DNA of 64,000 bases from Chitinophaga sp. SYP-B3965 (lineage in GTDB: Bacteria; Bacteroidota; Bacteroidia; Chitinophagales; Chitinophagaceae), in contig NZ_WJFD01000001.1 in assembly GCF_009647655.1 (NCBI RefSeq), forward strand, positions 1,550,001-1,614,000. Direction: 5' to 3'. Of the stretch, positions 1 to 9,007 are shown piece by piece. Made by a program: the position numbers and the translations under genes. The notes under the pieces were generated by a model that made no database searches, had not been told where the DNA came from, and saw only the letters and a list, made by a program, of their open reading frames with translations. Each line of letters begins with the position of its first letter. Positions within the stretch are counted from its first letter, which is position 1.

Positions 1-1222
1 GCAATTGCGCCAGCCATGTAAAATCGCCTTCCAGTTCGTTACCCATAGACCAGAAACAGAAAGAAGGATGATTGCCATAATTGGCGATGATCTTTTGGCC
101 TTCTGCTGCCAGCCATTTATCCATAGGATCATCCTTTCCGGCATTCTTATTCCAGAAAGGCAATTCCACCTGCAGATAGAAACCCATAGAATCTGCTACT
201 TCAAAAGCTGCTTCGGGCGGACACCAGGAATGGAAGCGCAAATGATTCAGGCCATATGCTTTTGCTGCGCTGAACACCTTTAGCCATCCGGGTTTGGTCA
301 TTGGCGGATAACCTGTTAAAGGAAAGATATTACATTCCAGTGTACCTCTTAAAAAGATGCGCCGGCCATTGAGCTGTAATAAACCGTTTTCAGTGGAAAG
401 CTGCCGCATACCAAATGTGGTACTGGCTGTTTCTCCATTCACCTGTACAGTTACTTTATAGAGGTTAGGAGAAAATTCATCCCAGAGCGCTGCATTGTTG
501 CCCATTGGCACCTCCAGTTCTGTTAGTGCTCCGGTAGTTGGGATCTCTTTCTCAAAGGAAAATTGTTTGCCCGTAATTTTTACTTTTAAACGATTGCCGT
601 TTTCTGTGGAAATTTTTATCCTGGCTGTTTTATTCTGTACATCAGGGTACACCTGGATGGCTGTTTTGTTATTGGCGATCAGCTTTATCTGCCCGATGAT
701 CCCGTTCCACATGATCTGCGTGCCATTGGTATAAGCATGCGCCATATCGCGTGTGCTCATATCATATAACTTCCTGTTATCTATCCTGATCTCCAGTTTA
801 TGTTTGCCGGGCGTTAGCAATTGGCTTAAGGGGAAACGGTGCGGTGCGATCAGGCTTTCTTCGGTAATACCAGCTTCCTTTCCATCTACCCATACCTGTG
901 ATTTCCAAATCACCCGTTCGAGGAACAGTTCGATATTTTTCCCTTTCCAACTGGCAGGGATCACGACCTCCCTGCTATACCATGCCGGGCCGATATAGGA
1001 ATGTTTACGCGTGAGCATCAGCAATGTTTCCTTATTCAGCGAATCCGCTGTTAAGGTAGTGGCATTGCCCACACCCGCATTATCCAGTGTTCCGGGCAGT
1101 TTGATCTTAGACCATTGTCCTCCTTCATCTAATTTATATTTCCATTCTCCTTCCAGTGAAATAGTTTGTGCCTTTGCCTGCAGCATGCAGCACAATGCCA
1201 ATAAAATGAAACTAACGCGCAT
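1..1222 (-). CDS. Glycoside hydrolase family 2 enzyme, N-terminal part (cut by window edge)
   Basis: This reading frame is open from an ATG at 1222 to the window edge, giving 407 codons and no stop. It begins with a signal peptide (MRVSFILLALCCMLQAKAQ), then a GH2 sugar-binding jelly roll (GEWKYKLDEGG; a PAWYSREVVIP strand near residue 67), an immunoglobulin-like domain and the start of the TIM barrel. The barrel shows NHPSFCFWSMGNELEGDF, whose Glu after Asn is the GH2 acid/base. The nucleophile lies outside the window. The start overlaps the stop of the upstream DUF5107/TPR gene by 11 bases, so it is the last visible member of the SusC operon. GH2 enzymes of this shape are usually beta-galactosidases or beta-glucuronidases; the substrate is not decided by sequence. 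A beta-galactosidase role would fit the GH30 gene upstream in the operon. Confidence 0.88.
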   Translation of the reverse strand, partial: MRVSFILLALCCMLQAKAQTISLEGEWKYKLDEGGQWSKIKLPGTLDNAGVGNATTLTADSLNKETLLMLTRKHSYIGPAWYSREVVIPASWKGKNIELFLERVIWKSQVWVDGKEAGITEESLIAPHRFPLSQLLTPGKHKLEIRIDNRKLYDMSTRDMAHAYTNGTQIMWNGIIGQIKLIANNKTAIQVYPDVQNKTARIKISTENGNRLKVKITGKQFSFEKEIPTTGALTELEVPMGNNAALWDEFSPNLYKVTVQVNGETASTTFGMRQLSTENGLLQLNGRRIFLRGTLECNIFPLTGYPPMTKPGWLKVFSAAKAYGLNHLRFHSWCPPEAAFEVADSMGFYLQVELPFWNKNAGKDDPMDKWLAAEGQKIIANYGNHPSFCFWSMGNELEGDFTWLAQL

Positions 1223-4200
1223 GTAAAAGATGTTGTTCCTGCAATTGCCGGATCATTGATAAATGTGTTTGTGCACCAAAGTGCATATCCTGTTCCAATA
1301 CCTGTGTAAATGCTGCTGTAGCTTTATCATACTCCTGCAATCCCAGCCAGCCCAGTCCCATCATATAGGTGCAATGTAGCGTGTTCCTCAGTTTTCCATC
1401 GTCTTCAAAGATCAGCAGGTCTGGCAGGGAAACGGCAAAGTAATCGATCTTCACGTCATCATGCAAATGTGTTTCCCCATACTTTACCAGTGACCGGAAG
1501 ATAATATTCGCTTTCTCCTGATCTCCTAATGCGGCCCATGCCAACCCCTGGTAAAGGATCTTATCAGGTGGCTGATCATTATAGAACATCGCGGCGGAGG
1601 GTTCCGATAATCCTTCCGTGGCTTTTTCCAGGTACCCCTTTGACAGCTCTCCTTCATATGCCATGCCCAGCCAGTAAAATATATCATTTTCCTGTGCCCC
1701 GAACAGTTTGCCTTCCCCTAATGCATCCGGGTATTCCTGCGCCATTTTCAATTTCCTGATGGCTGCTTCATAATCCTTATCCTGGATATGCTGCCGCGCC
1801 ATGCCGGTGAGGCTGCAGAGATATTGCCCGGAGACTTTTCCTTCTCCTCCTTCCCATGGATGGAATTTCCGCTGCATGATCAGGTCAAATGCTTTTTCAA
1901 ATTGCCCCATGAAATTATAGATGGCTGCCCTTTCGAGATACACGTCATCCCGCCAGTTCACCAGTTTAAGATGGTTTTCCAGCTGCAATAAACGGCTTTC
2001 AGGATCTTTATGCAGCCGTTTGTATAGCTGGTCCAGTTCCATTAATACCCGCGCATCTGTTGGGTCCAGTGAAAAGGCTTTTTCAAAATAATAAAGTGCT
2101 TTCGTTTTATTTTGCCTTTTATTGAAACATGCTATGCCCAGGTTCCTGAATACCGTGGGGAACGTATTATCCCTGATGGCAGACAGTTCCCACATCTCCA
2201 TGGCTTCTGCATACTGGCGTTTATCATACCAGAGGCAGCCCAGGTAATAGGGCGCTTTAGCGTCTTCATTGTTAAGCGTCATAGCCAGTTTCAATACGGC
2301 CACGTCTTCTATCCTGTTCGGAAAACATAAGGCAGGATCTGCTTTGGCACCCTGTTTAAAGAAGAAAAGCGCCTGATCTGTGTTACCGGCCTTGTAATGA
2401 AACCATCCCAGGTAATATGCATGCATGGGACCTCCTTTCACAAGGCTCAGCAGTTCAACCGCTTCTTTGTACAAACCTGCGGATGCATAATCGATGGCAT
2501 ATTCAATGAAACTATGTTCGTCTTCGCGGCCTAGCTTTATTAAGGTATTCAGTTCTTTTAGTTCTGCATACAACGTGAGGTTAAAGATATCCCGGCGTAA
2601 CGCTTCTTTGCATACTTCCTTTGTGTCTTTCCCCAATAAACGCAGGATCATGGCTTTCAGGGCCCAGGCTTTACTGTTACGTGCATTCCTGTCCAGCGAC
2701 CATTCTATCTGTTCCAGCGCTTCTGCATAATTGCCTTTCGCGGTGCTCAGCTGTGCAAGAGAGAAATAACTGCTATCCTGCCAGGCGCTGTTCCAGGTAG
2801 CTTTATAGAACATCTCATATGCTTCTTCTACCCTGCCCTGTAATTGCAGGCAAAGGCCCAGGTTATACAACGGCTCTCCGTTGTATGGATTGGGATTGCG
2901 CTGTGTGAGTGTTTCAATGGCTTTACGGAAATAGGCTTCGCTTTTCTCTACATTACCTCTTCTCAAATACCATGCTCCCAATGCATTATTGCAACGCAGA
3001 TCTTTGGGATCACGGCGTAATGCTTCTTCATAATAATCCACGGGGTTATAGGTAGCGTGACGGTACTGTTCCAGATGCAAACCCGTCAGGAAAAGCTGCT
3101 CGTTGTTCTCTACGGCTTTTGGCTCCAGTGCGGCCATTGCTGGCTGAGGGATCTCATTTTTCCGGTTGGCAGCTGGTTCATAGCGTAGCAATTCTTTTCC
3201 GTGGCGATCTTTTAATATCACCAGTAATTCTTCTTCTTTCGCTAGTATGGATTTTTGATAAATGGCTTCAGGAGATACGTTTATTTTTTCAGAGAAAAGT
3301 AATGTTTGATTGATATACACTTCCAGCGTGATGCCGGTTTGAATGCCGGTGGCAAATACTTTTATTGCTGTATCGCTGGCGTAGATCAATAAATCTTTGC
3401 TGGCGTTTTTAACAATGCCCAGTTCCCTGTAAGGCATGAAGTATTGCGAAAATGACTTTTCCTCATAAGGCATCAGCCAGCTGAAATCCGGTTGGTTATC
3501 TGTGAAAACCCCCGTCATCAATTCTATATACGGGCCATCTTCATCCGTGAGGTTCTTATCCCATGCTTTGCCGAAATCGCTGTGTCCCCATGTCCATTGC
3601 TTTTTGCCGGGGGAGATATGGTGATTGGCCACATGCAGTAAACCTGCCTGTGTATCATTCTCATATCCTCCTACAAAATCATAATCTGAACGGATAGCCA
3701 TATACGAAGTAGGCACGGGGATATTTTTGTACCGGGAAATATCTGTGCCCGGTGCATAATCTACTTTATAATAAGTACCGGTAGCGATCGGGAAAGTGGA
3801 CACATCCCGTTTGCCATGATCAAACACAGCATTCACATCCGGCGGAAATACGGATTGATAATCATCGTTCACTTTCACGGCCGGATTGGCCCACCACAGA
3901 AACGTCTGCGGCAATGCAGTGCGGTTATAGAGTTTGCCTTTAATTTCAAGGTAAGCTTTATCCGGATGTAAAGTAAAACCTGCCATACCTTTGGTATGGA
4001 ACATCTTCTCCACCTCATTCACCCATACCGTCTTACTGCCATCAGGGTTCTCTTCCATGGCATAATCCACCGGCTCAAAAGTGCTGGGGCGATGATGCTG
4101 GGGCCAGTTAAATTCTATACCACCGGAGATCCATGGCCCACACAATCCAACCAGGGCGGGTTTGATCACCTGGTTGTAGTAAATGAAATGCCGCTGCCCT

Positions 4201-4469
4201 ACTTTATCATAAGCCATCTGTATACGGCCACCTAATTGCGGCAGCACCATGATCTTCAGGTAACGGTTCTCCAGGAATACGGCTGTGTACACCTCATCCT
4301 TCTTTTCATCAAAGATCTTTTCTATTACCGGGTTAGGATAAACAACGCCACTACTGCCCTGATACACACGCTTTTCAAAGAACATCGGGTTTTTGTCGGG
4401 TTTACCAATGCTATAAGTTGGGATACTGATCTTTTCCTCCCAAACCTGCACCAAAGAATCACTACTCAT
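1212..4469 (-). CDS. DUF5107 domain protein with C-terminal TPR repeats
   Basis: This 1085-residue protein has no signal peptide and is probably cytoplasmic. Residues about 1-350 match the DUF5107 type of galactose-mutarotase-like beta-sandwich (GGRIQMAYDKVGQRHF, GGIEFNWPQHHRPS, WTWGHSDFGKAWD). Residues about 450-1085 are a series of TPR units (for example NALGAWYLRRGNVEKSEAYFRKA, NLGLCLQLQGRVEEAYEMF, YYLGCLWYDKRQYAEAMEMWE). Proteins of this architecture are common inside Bacteroidota carbohydrate loci, but I know of no secure reaction for them. It lies 9 bases downstream of the sugar transporter gene and overlaps the GH2 gene by 11 bases, so it is co-transcribed. The mutarotase-like fold suggests it binds or modifies an imported sugar; that is inference. 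Confidence 0.85.
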   Translation of the reverse strand: MSSDSLVQVWEEKISIPTYSIGKPDKNPMFFEKRVYQGSSGVVYPNPVIEKIFDEKKDEVYTAVFLENRYLKIMVLPQLGGRIQMAYDKVGQRHFIYYNQVIKPALVGLCGPWISGGIEFNWPQHHRPSTFEPVDYAMEENPDGSKTVWVNEVEKMFHTKGMAGFTLHPDKAYLEIKGKLYNRTALPQTFLWWANPAVKVNDDYQSVFPPDVNAVFDHGKRDVSTFPIATGTYYKVDYAPGTDISRYKNIPVPTSYMAIRSDYDFVGGYENDTQAGLLHVANHHISPGKKQWTWGHSDFGKAWDKNLTDEDGPYIELMTGVFTDNQPDFSWLMPYEEKSFSQYFMPYRELGIVKNASKDLLIYASDTAIKVFATGIQTGITLEVYINQTLLFSEKINVSPEAIYQKSILAKEEELLVILKDRHGKELLRYEPAANRKNEIPQPAMAALEPKAVENNEQLFLTGLHLEQYRHATYNPVDYYEEALRRDPKDLRCNNALGAWYLRRGNVEKSEAYFRKAIETLTQRNPNPYNGEPLYNLGLCLQLQGRVEEAYEMFYKATWNSAWQDSSYFSLAQLSTAKGNYAEALEQIEWSLDRNARNSKAWALKAMILRLLGKDTKEVCKEALRRDIFNLTLYAELKELNTLIKLGREDEHSFIEYAIDYASAGLYKEAVELLSLVKGGPMHAYYLGWFHYKAGNTDQALFFFKQGAKADPALCFPNRIEDVAVLKLAMTLNNEDAKAPYYLGCLWYDKRQYAEAMEMWELSAIRDNTFPTVFRNLGIACFNKRQNKTKALYYFEKAFSLDPTDARVLMELDQLYKRLHKDPESRLLQLENHLKLVNWRDDVYLERAAIYNFMGQFEKAFDLIMQRKFHPWEGGEGKVSGQYLCSLTGMARQHIQDKDYEAAIRKLKMAQEYPDALGEGKLFGAQENDIFYWLGMAYEGELSKGYLEKATEGLSEPSAAMFYNDQPPDKILYQGLAWAALGDQEKANIIFRSLVKYGETHLHDDVKIDYFAVSLPDLLIFEDDGKLRNTLHCTYMMGLGWLGLQEYDKATAAFTQVLEQDMHFGAQTHLSMIRQLQEQHLLHAR

Positions 4470-4478
4470 GTCTGTATT

Positions 4479-5789
4479 TTAATGTCCTGTTAAATGTTGT
4501 TCTAATTGTTCGAGGGATTGCCCTTTTGTTTCCTTCACTTTGCTTCTGATGAACAGGAATCCCAGCGCGCAGATACCGGCGTATAGATAGAATGGCCCGT
4601 AAGTACCCAGCTGCTCTGCCAGGATGGGAAAAGTAAATACGAGGATAAAATAAGCGCCCCACAGGGAAACAATGGCAATTGAAGAAGCAAGCCCTCTGAT
4701 GTTATTCGGAAATATTTCTGAGATCAATACCCAGGTAACCGGGGCCAGCGAAGTAGCGTACAGCGCAATGGCCAGCATCACGAAAAAAGAAACGAGCCGC
4801 ACATCCAGCTGGTTCTGCAACAGGAATGCGAGTACGATATATACTACGGAAAGTCCCGCGGAACCTATGAGCATTAAAGGCCTGCGCCCCAGTTTATCTA
4901 CCTGCCACATGGCTACTAATGTGAAAGCAAGGTTCACCACACCAATGGTGATGGTTTCAAATAACTGGCTGTTGAGGTCTGCACCCGCAGATGCAAAAAT
5001 GGTAGAGGTATAATTAAATACGATATTGATGCCACACAATTGCTGGAACACCGCGAGAGTAATACCGATCACCACTGCTGGTCTTACTGCTTTCTCGAAT
5101 ACTGCGCGGTATGAGGGGGCTTCTTCTTTTTTTACTGATAGTTCAATATCATCACCAATCTTCGCCAGCGTTTTCTTTGCTTCATCTATCCTTCCTTTGC
5201 CGATCAGCCAGCGCGGGCTTTCCGGCAACCATAACACACCGAGTAAAAAAACAAGGGAAGGCACGGCACCCAGACCAAACATCCAGCGCCATGCTTCTTC
5301 TCCTTTACCTGCCAATGTATAATTCACGAGATTTGTAATCAAGATCCCTATCACGATAGTCAGCTGGTTGATGGAAACATTCCTCCCGCGGAATTGTGCA
5401 GGAGAAACCTCTGCGATGTACATAGGGCTCAGGATAGACGCCATACCCACACCAATGCCTGCGGCAAAACGCATGCAAACAAATACGCCTAAACCATTGG
5501 AGCAGGCCATGCCTAAGGAAGAGATGGTGAAAATTATAGCGGCCAGTATCAGCCCTGGTTTTCTGCCATAACGGTCTGCCAGCTTTCCTGCAGCCAGGCA
5601 TCCTACCATACAGCCCAATGCCAGCGAGCCGGTTAAGAAACCCTCCCACCATGCATTGAGCCCAAAGGCGCTGCGCAGGAAAGGCAGCGCCCCGGAGATC
5701 ACTGCAAAATCAAAACCAAACAGGTATCCGCCTAATGCCGAAATAAATGAAATCCCGATGATGTAAGTATGATTGAATTGCTTGCTCAT
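4479..5789 (-). CDS. Sugar porter, MFS family (XylE/AraE-like H+ symporter)
   Basis: This 436-residue inner-membrane protein has about 12 hydrophobic segments and the sugar-porter signatures in order: LFGFDFAVISGALP in TM1, DRYGRKP after TM2, RFAAGIGVGMAS in TM4, PESPRWL in the central loop, DKLGRRPLM after TM8, and PVTWVLISEIFPNNIRG in TM10. These match the xylose, arabinose and galactose proton symporters. Its ATG shares one base with the stop codon of the GH30 gene (TAATG), which indicates translational coupling. In context it should import the monosaccharide released by the locus, plausibly galactose or arabinose. The exact sugar cannot be read from the sequence. Confidence 0.93.
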   Translation of the reverse strand: MSKQFNHTYIIGISFISALGGYLFGFDFAVISGALPFLRSAFGLNAWWEGFLTGSLALGCMVGCLAAGKLADRYGRKPGLILAAIIFTISSLGMACSNGLGVFVCMRFAAGIGVGMASILSPMYIAEVSPAQFRGRNVSINQLTIVIGILITNLVNYTLAGKGEEAWRWMFGLGAVPSLVFLLGVLWLPESPRWLIGKGRIDEAKKTLAKIGDDIELSVKKEEAPSYRAVFEKAVRPAVVIGITLAVFQQLCGINIVFNYTSTIFASAGADLNSQLFETITIGVVNLAFTLVAMWQVDKLGRRPLMLIGSAGLSVVYIVLAFLLQNQLDVRLVSFFVMLAIALYATSLAPVTWVLISEIFPNNIRGLASSIAIVSLWGAYFILVFTFPILAEQLGTYGPFYLYAGICALGFLFIRSKVKETKGQSLEQLEQHLTGH

Positions 5790-7396
5790 TATTGATATTT
5801 TCCTGTTAATGTTACAACAGATTTAGCGGGCACCCTAATTTCTCCGGCAGCCGTTTGCGTTCTTTTCAGGTTGTTACCGGCATCTGTTGTATACTGATCT
5901 AACACACCAACGGTCAATCCGTTCAGCTGGATCGTTTTCTCTTTTGTTTCCGGGTTCACCAGCACTACTACTATTTTCTTTTCGGTTTCTTCCTTGTAAG
6001 CTGAGATCATCAACGTGCCCGCTGCTATGCCAGGATCATTATTCCCGGGTATGGTGGTTTCCACCCGTTTCATGCCGGGCCTGATAAAACGCGCATAATT
6101 GCCGAATGCCCATAGCTGCTTGGAGTCCAGCACAATGCCATCCGTTTTGCAGTTGGCCACGTTTATCTGTCCGGCAGGATCGTTGATATACACCAGCGCA
6201 TCGCTGTAATTATAAGGGCTTACTGCCAGCCACCACTGCCAGGAATTCATATTAGCGATCACGAGGTCGTGATGGATCACTTTAGCCACATACAATCCGT
6301 ATTCAATACCGATATTCCTTGGAGAACCATTGTACTGGCCGCAGATATCTCCCAGGATCCCGAATTCTGTTTGCCAGGTGTTCAGGGTGGCATCTACCTG
6401 GTTTATTTTGTTTACCAACTGCTGGCGGGTACTGATCAATGTGTTATCCGGACAAGTAGTGAAATAGCTATGCCCTGAAATAGTATGTGCCATGTTCGGC
6501 AGGTTTCCGATGTAATTGGTGGAAGCTGCGTTAAAGAACTGTGTGATCTGATCTCCGCGGTTATCTGTGTTGGTACCATAGAGGTATGCCAGTGTACCGG
6601 CTTCTCCGACTACTATCTGAGAAGAGGTACCGGCCAGTTTAGGGGAAAGGGCTTTGCAAAACGCAGCTATTTCTTCGTTGGTACACTGCGTACCTTCCTG
6701 GCCCGCAGAAGTAGCCTGCCCCCATGCCCACTGCGGTTCGTTTACAGGGCTCAGGTAATCAAACCGGAAGTGTTTGGTTACTTCTGCCAGAAAACCTGCG
6801 TATGCGTCTAATTTGCCGTCCTGTATATTCATCAGTGTGCCGCCGGAACTGTTATAGGCTTTTCCGTTCTTAGACATAAACACGGGTGCGGTTAATGAAA
6901 ACCCCAGCGTGTATTTAACACCACGTTGTTTTGCCGCCTGCAGGAACCATTGCTGGCCCTGCTGTTTAGACCAGTTGTAAGTATTATCCGGGTTCATAAA
7001 ACATTCTTCCCTTCTCCATTCATCTGCAATATTACTTCCAACCCCCTGTTCATAACTGCCCCCGCCTATGTTAAAACGCCATAATGATAAGCCGATCCCC
7101 TTTGGCGTTCCGTTTGCCGTAGTATCCATGCTGAATAAAAGGTCTGCTATCTGATCTTTCTTCTGCACATTGTTCCATTGACCAATGTACTTGGTGGTCC
7201 AGCAATCGGAAGCGCCAAAGCTGTGAATGGTTTGCTTTGTGCTGCCCATATTAATAGTAACAACCGTTTTAGGTTTTTGCAGGCAAGTGTCCACACCCAG
7301 GTAGATACAGGTATTAGTCACCGGAGCGGGTGTTGAACTTTTACCGCAGTAAGTTGCGAGCAGCGCAAGGCAAAACAATTTCATGATCGTCTTCAT
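5789..7396 (-). CDS. Glycoside hydrolase family 30 enzyme, endo-beta-1,6-galactanase-like
   Basis: This is a 535-residue secreted hydrolase. The N-terminus is a short hydrophobic signal with Cys17 at its end (LALLATYC), so it may be a lipoprotein, though the lipobox is imperfect. The family start TIHSFGASDCWTTKYIG sits at about 56-72, and GIGLSLWRFNIGGGS at 100-114 is the GH30 beta-strand. The acid/base is Glu220 in LSPVNEPQW and the nucleophile is Glu344 in WQTEFGIL. A C-terminal beta-sandwich (VVVLVNPETKEKTIQLNG) follows the barrel, as is normal for GH30. The family contains beta-1,6-galactanases, xylanases and glucosylceramidases. The repeated Trp and the GASDCWT motif favour the galactanase type, but this remains inference. 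It lies 11 bases after susD. Confidence 0.85.
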   Translation of the reverse strand: MKTIMKLFCLALLATYCGKSSTPAPVTNTCIYLGVDTCLQKPKTVVTINMGSTKQTIHSFGASDCWTTKYIGQWNNVQKKDQIADLLFSMDTTANGTPKGIGLSLWRFNIGGGSYEQGVGSNIADEWRREECFMNPDNTYNWSKQQGQQWFLQAAKQRGVKYTLGFSLTAPVFMSKNGKAYNSSGGTLMNIQDGKLDAYAGFLAEVTKHFRFDYLSPVNEPQWAWGQATSAGQEGTQCTNEEIAAFCKALSPKLAGTSSQIVVGEAGTLAYLYGTNTDNRGDQITQFFNAASTNYIGNLPNMAHTISGHSYFTTCPDNTLISTRQQLVNKINQVDATLNTWQTEFGILGDICGQYNGSPRNIGIEYGLYVAKVIHHDLVIANMNSWQWWLAVSPYNYSDALVYINDPAGQINVANCKTDGIVLDSKQLWAFGNYARFIRPGMKRVETTIPGNNDPGIAAGTLMISAYKEETEKKIVVVLVNPETKEKTIQLNGLTVGVLDQYTTDAGNNLKRTQTAAGEIRVPAKSVVTLTGKYQ

Positions 7397-7407
7397 AATT
7401 TAATTCC

Positions 7408-8985
7408 TTAAAAATAACCCGGATTTTGCTTTATAGCGCCTTCGGAAATAATGATCTGGCTGGAAGGAATGGGCCATAACGAATGAATTTCAGGATTGAA
7501 GTTGTACCCTTTGTTCTGCAATTCCACCGGGTTCTTCTTCTCCCAGGGATCTGTACTCGTTTGCGTATTGTACAACACAAAACTACCTGTTGGCCCCATG
7601 ATGCTATTGATCACTGGTTTACCGGCAGCGTCTTTCCACCTGCGGATATCATATAAACGATCTCCTTCAAAAGCAAACTCCAGCCTTCGCTCCTTCCTGA
7701 TGGCGTTAGTAAGGTCCCAACCGGTCAATGCCATGTTGGTTGTCAGGTTCACACGATCCCGCACTCTTTTAAGGGATGTCAGGGCATCGCCTGTTTTACT
7801 TTGCATGGCACAGGCTTCTGCATGAATGAGCAAGGCTTCTGAAAAACGCAGGAGCTTGTTATTTAAAGCCGGTAATCCGTTAGCAGGTCTTTGTGCTTTA
7901 GGGATGTAATGCTTGCGGCTGTAGCGGGCGGATTTGGAATGGCTGTTCAGTGCAGGATAAGGCCTGCCGTCAAATACAGGTGTATTGGGATCTCCTGCCA
8001 CCGGTAAGCCGTGGCGGTTGATGGTCCATTGCAAACGGATACTGTCTCCCTCTGATTTGTATGCATTCTCCAGGTCGCTGGTAGCGGAATAATATCCCCA
8101 GCCGGCATCTGCAACAGAGTTCAGCATTTTCATGAAATCGTTCGTTGGCAATGCAGGCACCTGGGACGAACCGTTCTGTATTTCAAAGATGGATTCCTTC
8201 CCATTTTTGTAGGTGTACCCCCACAAAGTAGCAAAGCTGCCTTCCAGGTCATATTCTCCCATGTCTATCACTTGTTTGGCTGCTAATTCTGCCTTAGGCC
8301 AGTCTTCCATATACAGGTATGTTTTAGCTAACAGCGTTAACGCCGCACCGCTGGAAGCCCTGAACTTTTCTGCTGCAGGATACTGTGATTTTTTAGGAAG
8401 TACGGCCACACCTTCCTGCAGATCTGCCACCACCTGGTCATATACTTCTTTCACAGTATTACGTGCAGGATGATTATCAGGAGAAAGTATTTTGAGAACT
8501 ATAGGCACACCGCCATAGTTACGCACCAGGTCAAAGTAACACCAGGCCCGCAGGAACTTCAGTTCTGCGATAAACTGTTTCTTGCTGTTCTCATCGATCG
8601 GCGCACGTGAAATACCATCTATGGTGCTGTTAAAACGGCCGATACTTTTATAGAGGTCTATCCATTGCGCTTCATTCCGGTCGTTCCCGGCATCCAGTGT
8701 ATAATGCGCTACGGCATCGTAAGTAGGATGTGTTGCCTGATAGGTATTACCGATCCAGGCATTGTCGCTGGAAGCTTCTGCGGAGAGGTAACGGAAGTTG
8801 AGGATCTCCCACCAGGTAGCATAATCAATGAAGCGGTAAGCAACTAATGTAGACGTATTACATTGTGCCAGTGTAGTATAATATTGTGATTCTACGATAG
8901 CAGAGCCATAAGGATCCTGATCCAGTGTACTACAGGAACTTCCCCCTATAACGAACCCTGCAAAGAGTAATATGAACTTTTTCAT
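7408..8985 (-). CDS. SusD/RagB family outer-membrane glycan-binding lipoprotein
   Basis: This protein is about 525 residues long and partners the SusC encoded directly upstream. I chose the ATG at 8985 instead of the earlier one at 9018 because it starts a clean lipoprotein signal, MKKFILLFAGFVIGGSSC, followed by STLDQDP. It also lies 22 bases past the susC stop, whereas the earlier start would overlap susC. Helical TPR-like segments (ELKFLRAWCYFDLVRNYGGVPI) and the C-terminal pattern RRLEFAFEGDRLYDIRRW are diagnostic of the SusD fold. The ending SLWPIPSSQIIISEGAIKQNPGY is the usual SusD terminus. It forms the lid of the SusCD importer on the cell surface. Confidence 0.95.
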   Translation of the reverse strand: MKKFILLFAGFVIGGSSCSTLDQDPYGSAIVESQYYTTLAQCNTSTLVAYRFIDYATWWEILNFRYLSAEASSDNAWIGNTYQATHPTYDAVAHYTLDAGNDRNEAQWIDLYKSIGRFNSTIDGISRAPIDENSKKQFIAELKFLRAWCYFDLVRNYGGVPIVLKILSPDNHPARNTVKEVYDQVVADLQEGVAVLPKKSQYPAAEKFRASSGAALTLLAKTYLYMEDWPKAELAAKQVIDMGEYDLEGSFATLWGYTYKNGKESIFEIQNGSSQVPALPTNDFMKMLNSVADAGWGYYSATSDLENAYKSEGDSIRLQWTINRHGLPVAGDPNTPVFDGRPYPALNSHSKSARYSRKHYIPKAQRPANGLPALNNKLLRFSEALLIHAEACAMQSKTGDALTSLKRVRDRVNLTTNMALTGWDLTNAIRKERRLEFAFEGDRLYDIRRWKDAAGKPVINSIMGPTGSFVLYNTQTSTDPWEKKNPVELQNKGYNFNPEIHSLWPIPSSQIIISEGAIKQNPGYF

Positions 8986-9007
8986 AACAGTGCTTTTGAA
9001 GTTTTCT

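Noticed and set aside
1212-1226. Separate gene start at the GH2/DUF5107 overlap on the plus strand
   Set aside because: The plus-strand ORFs there are shadows of well-supported minus-strand genes.
4462-4662. 66-codon minus-strand ORF overlapping the MFS gene end
   Set aside because: Fully inside the MFS coding region in another frame, with no family match.
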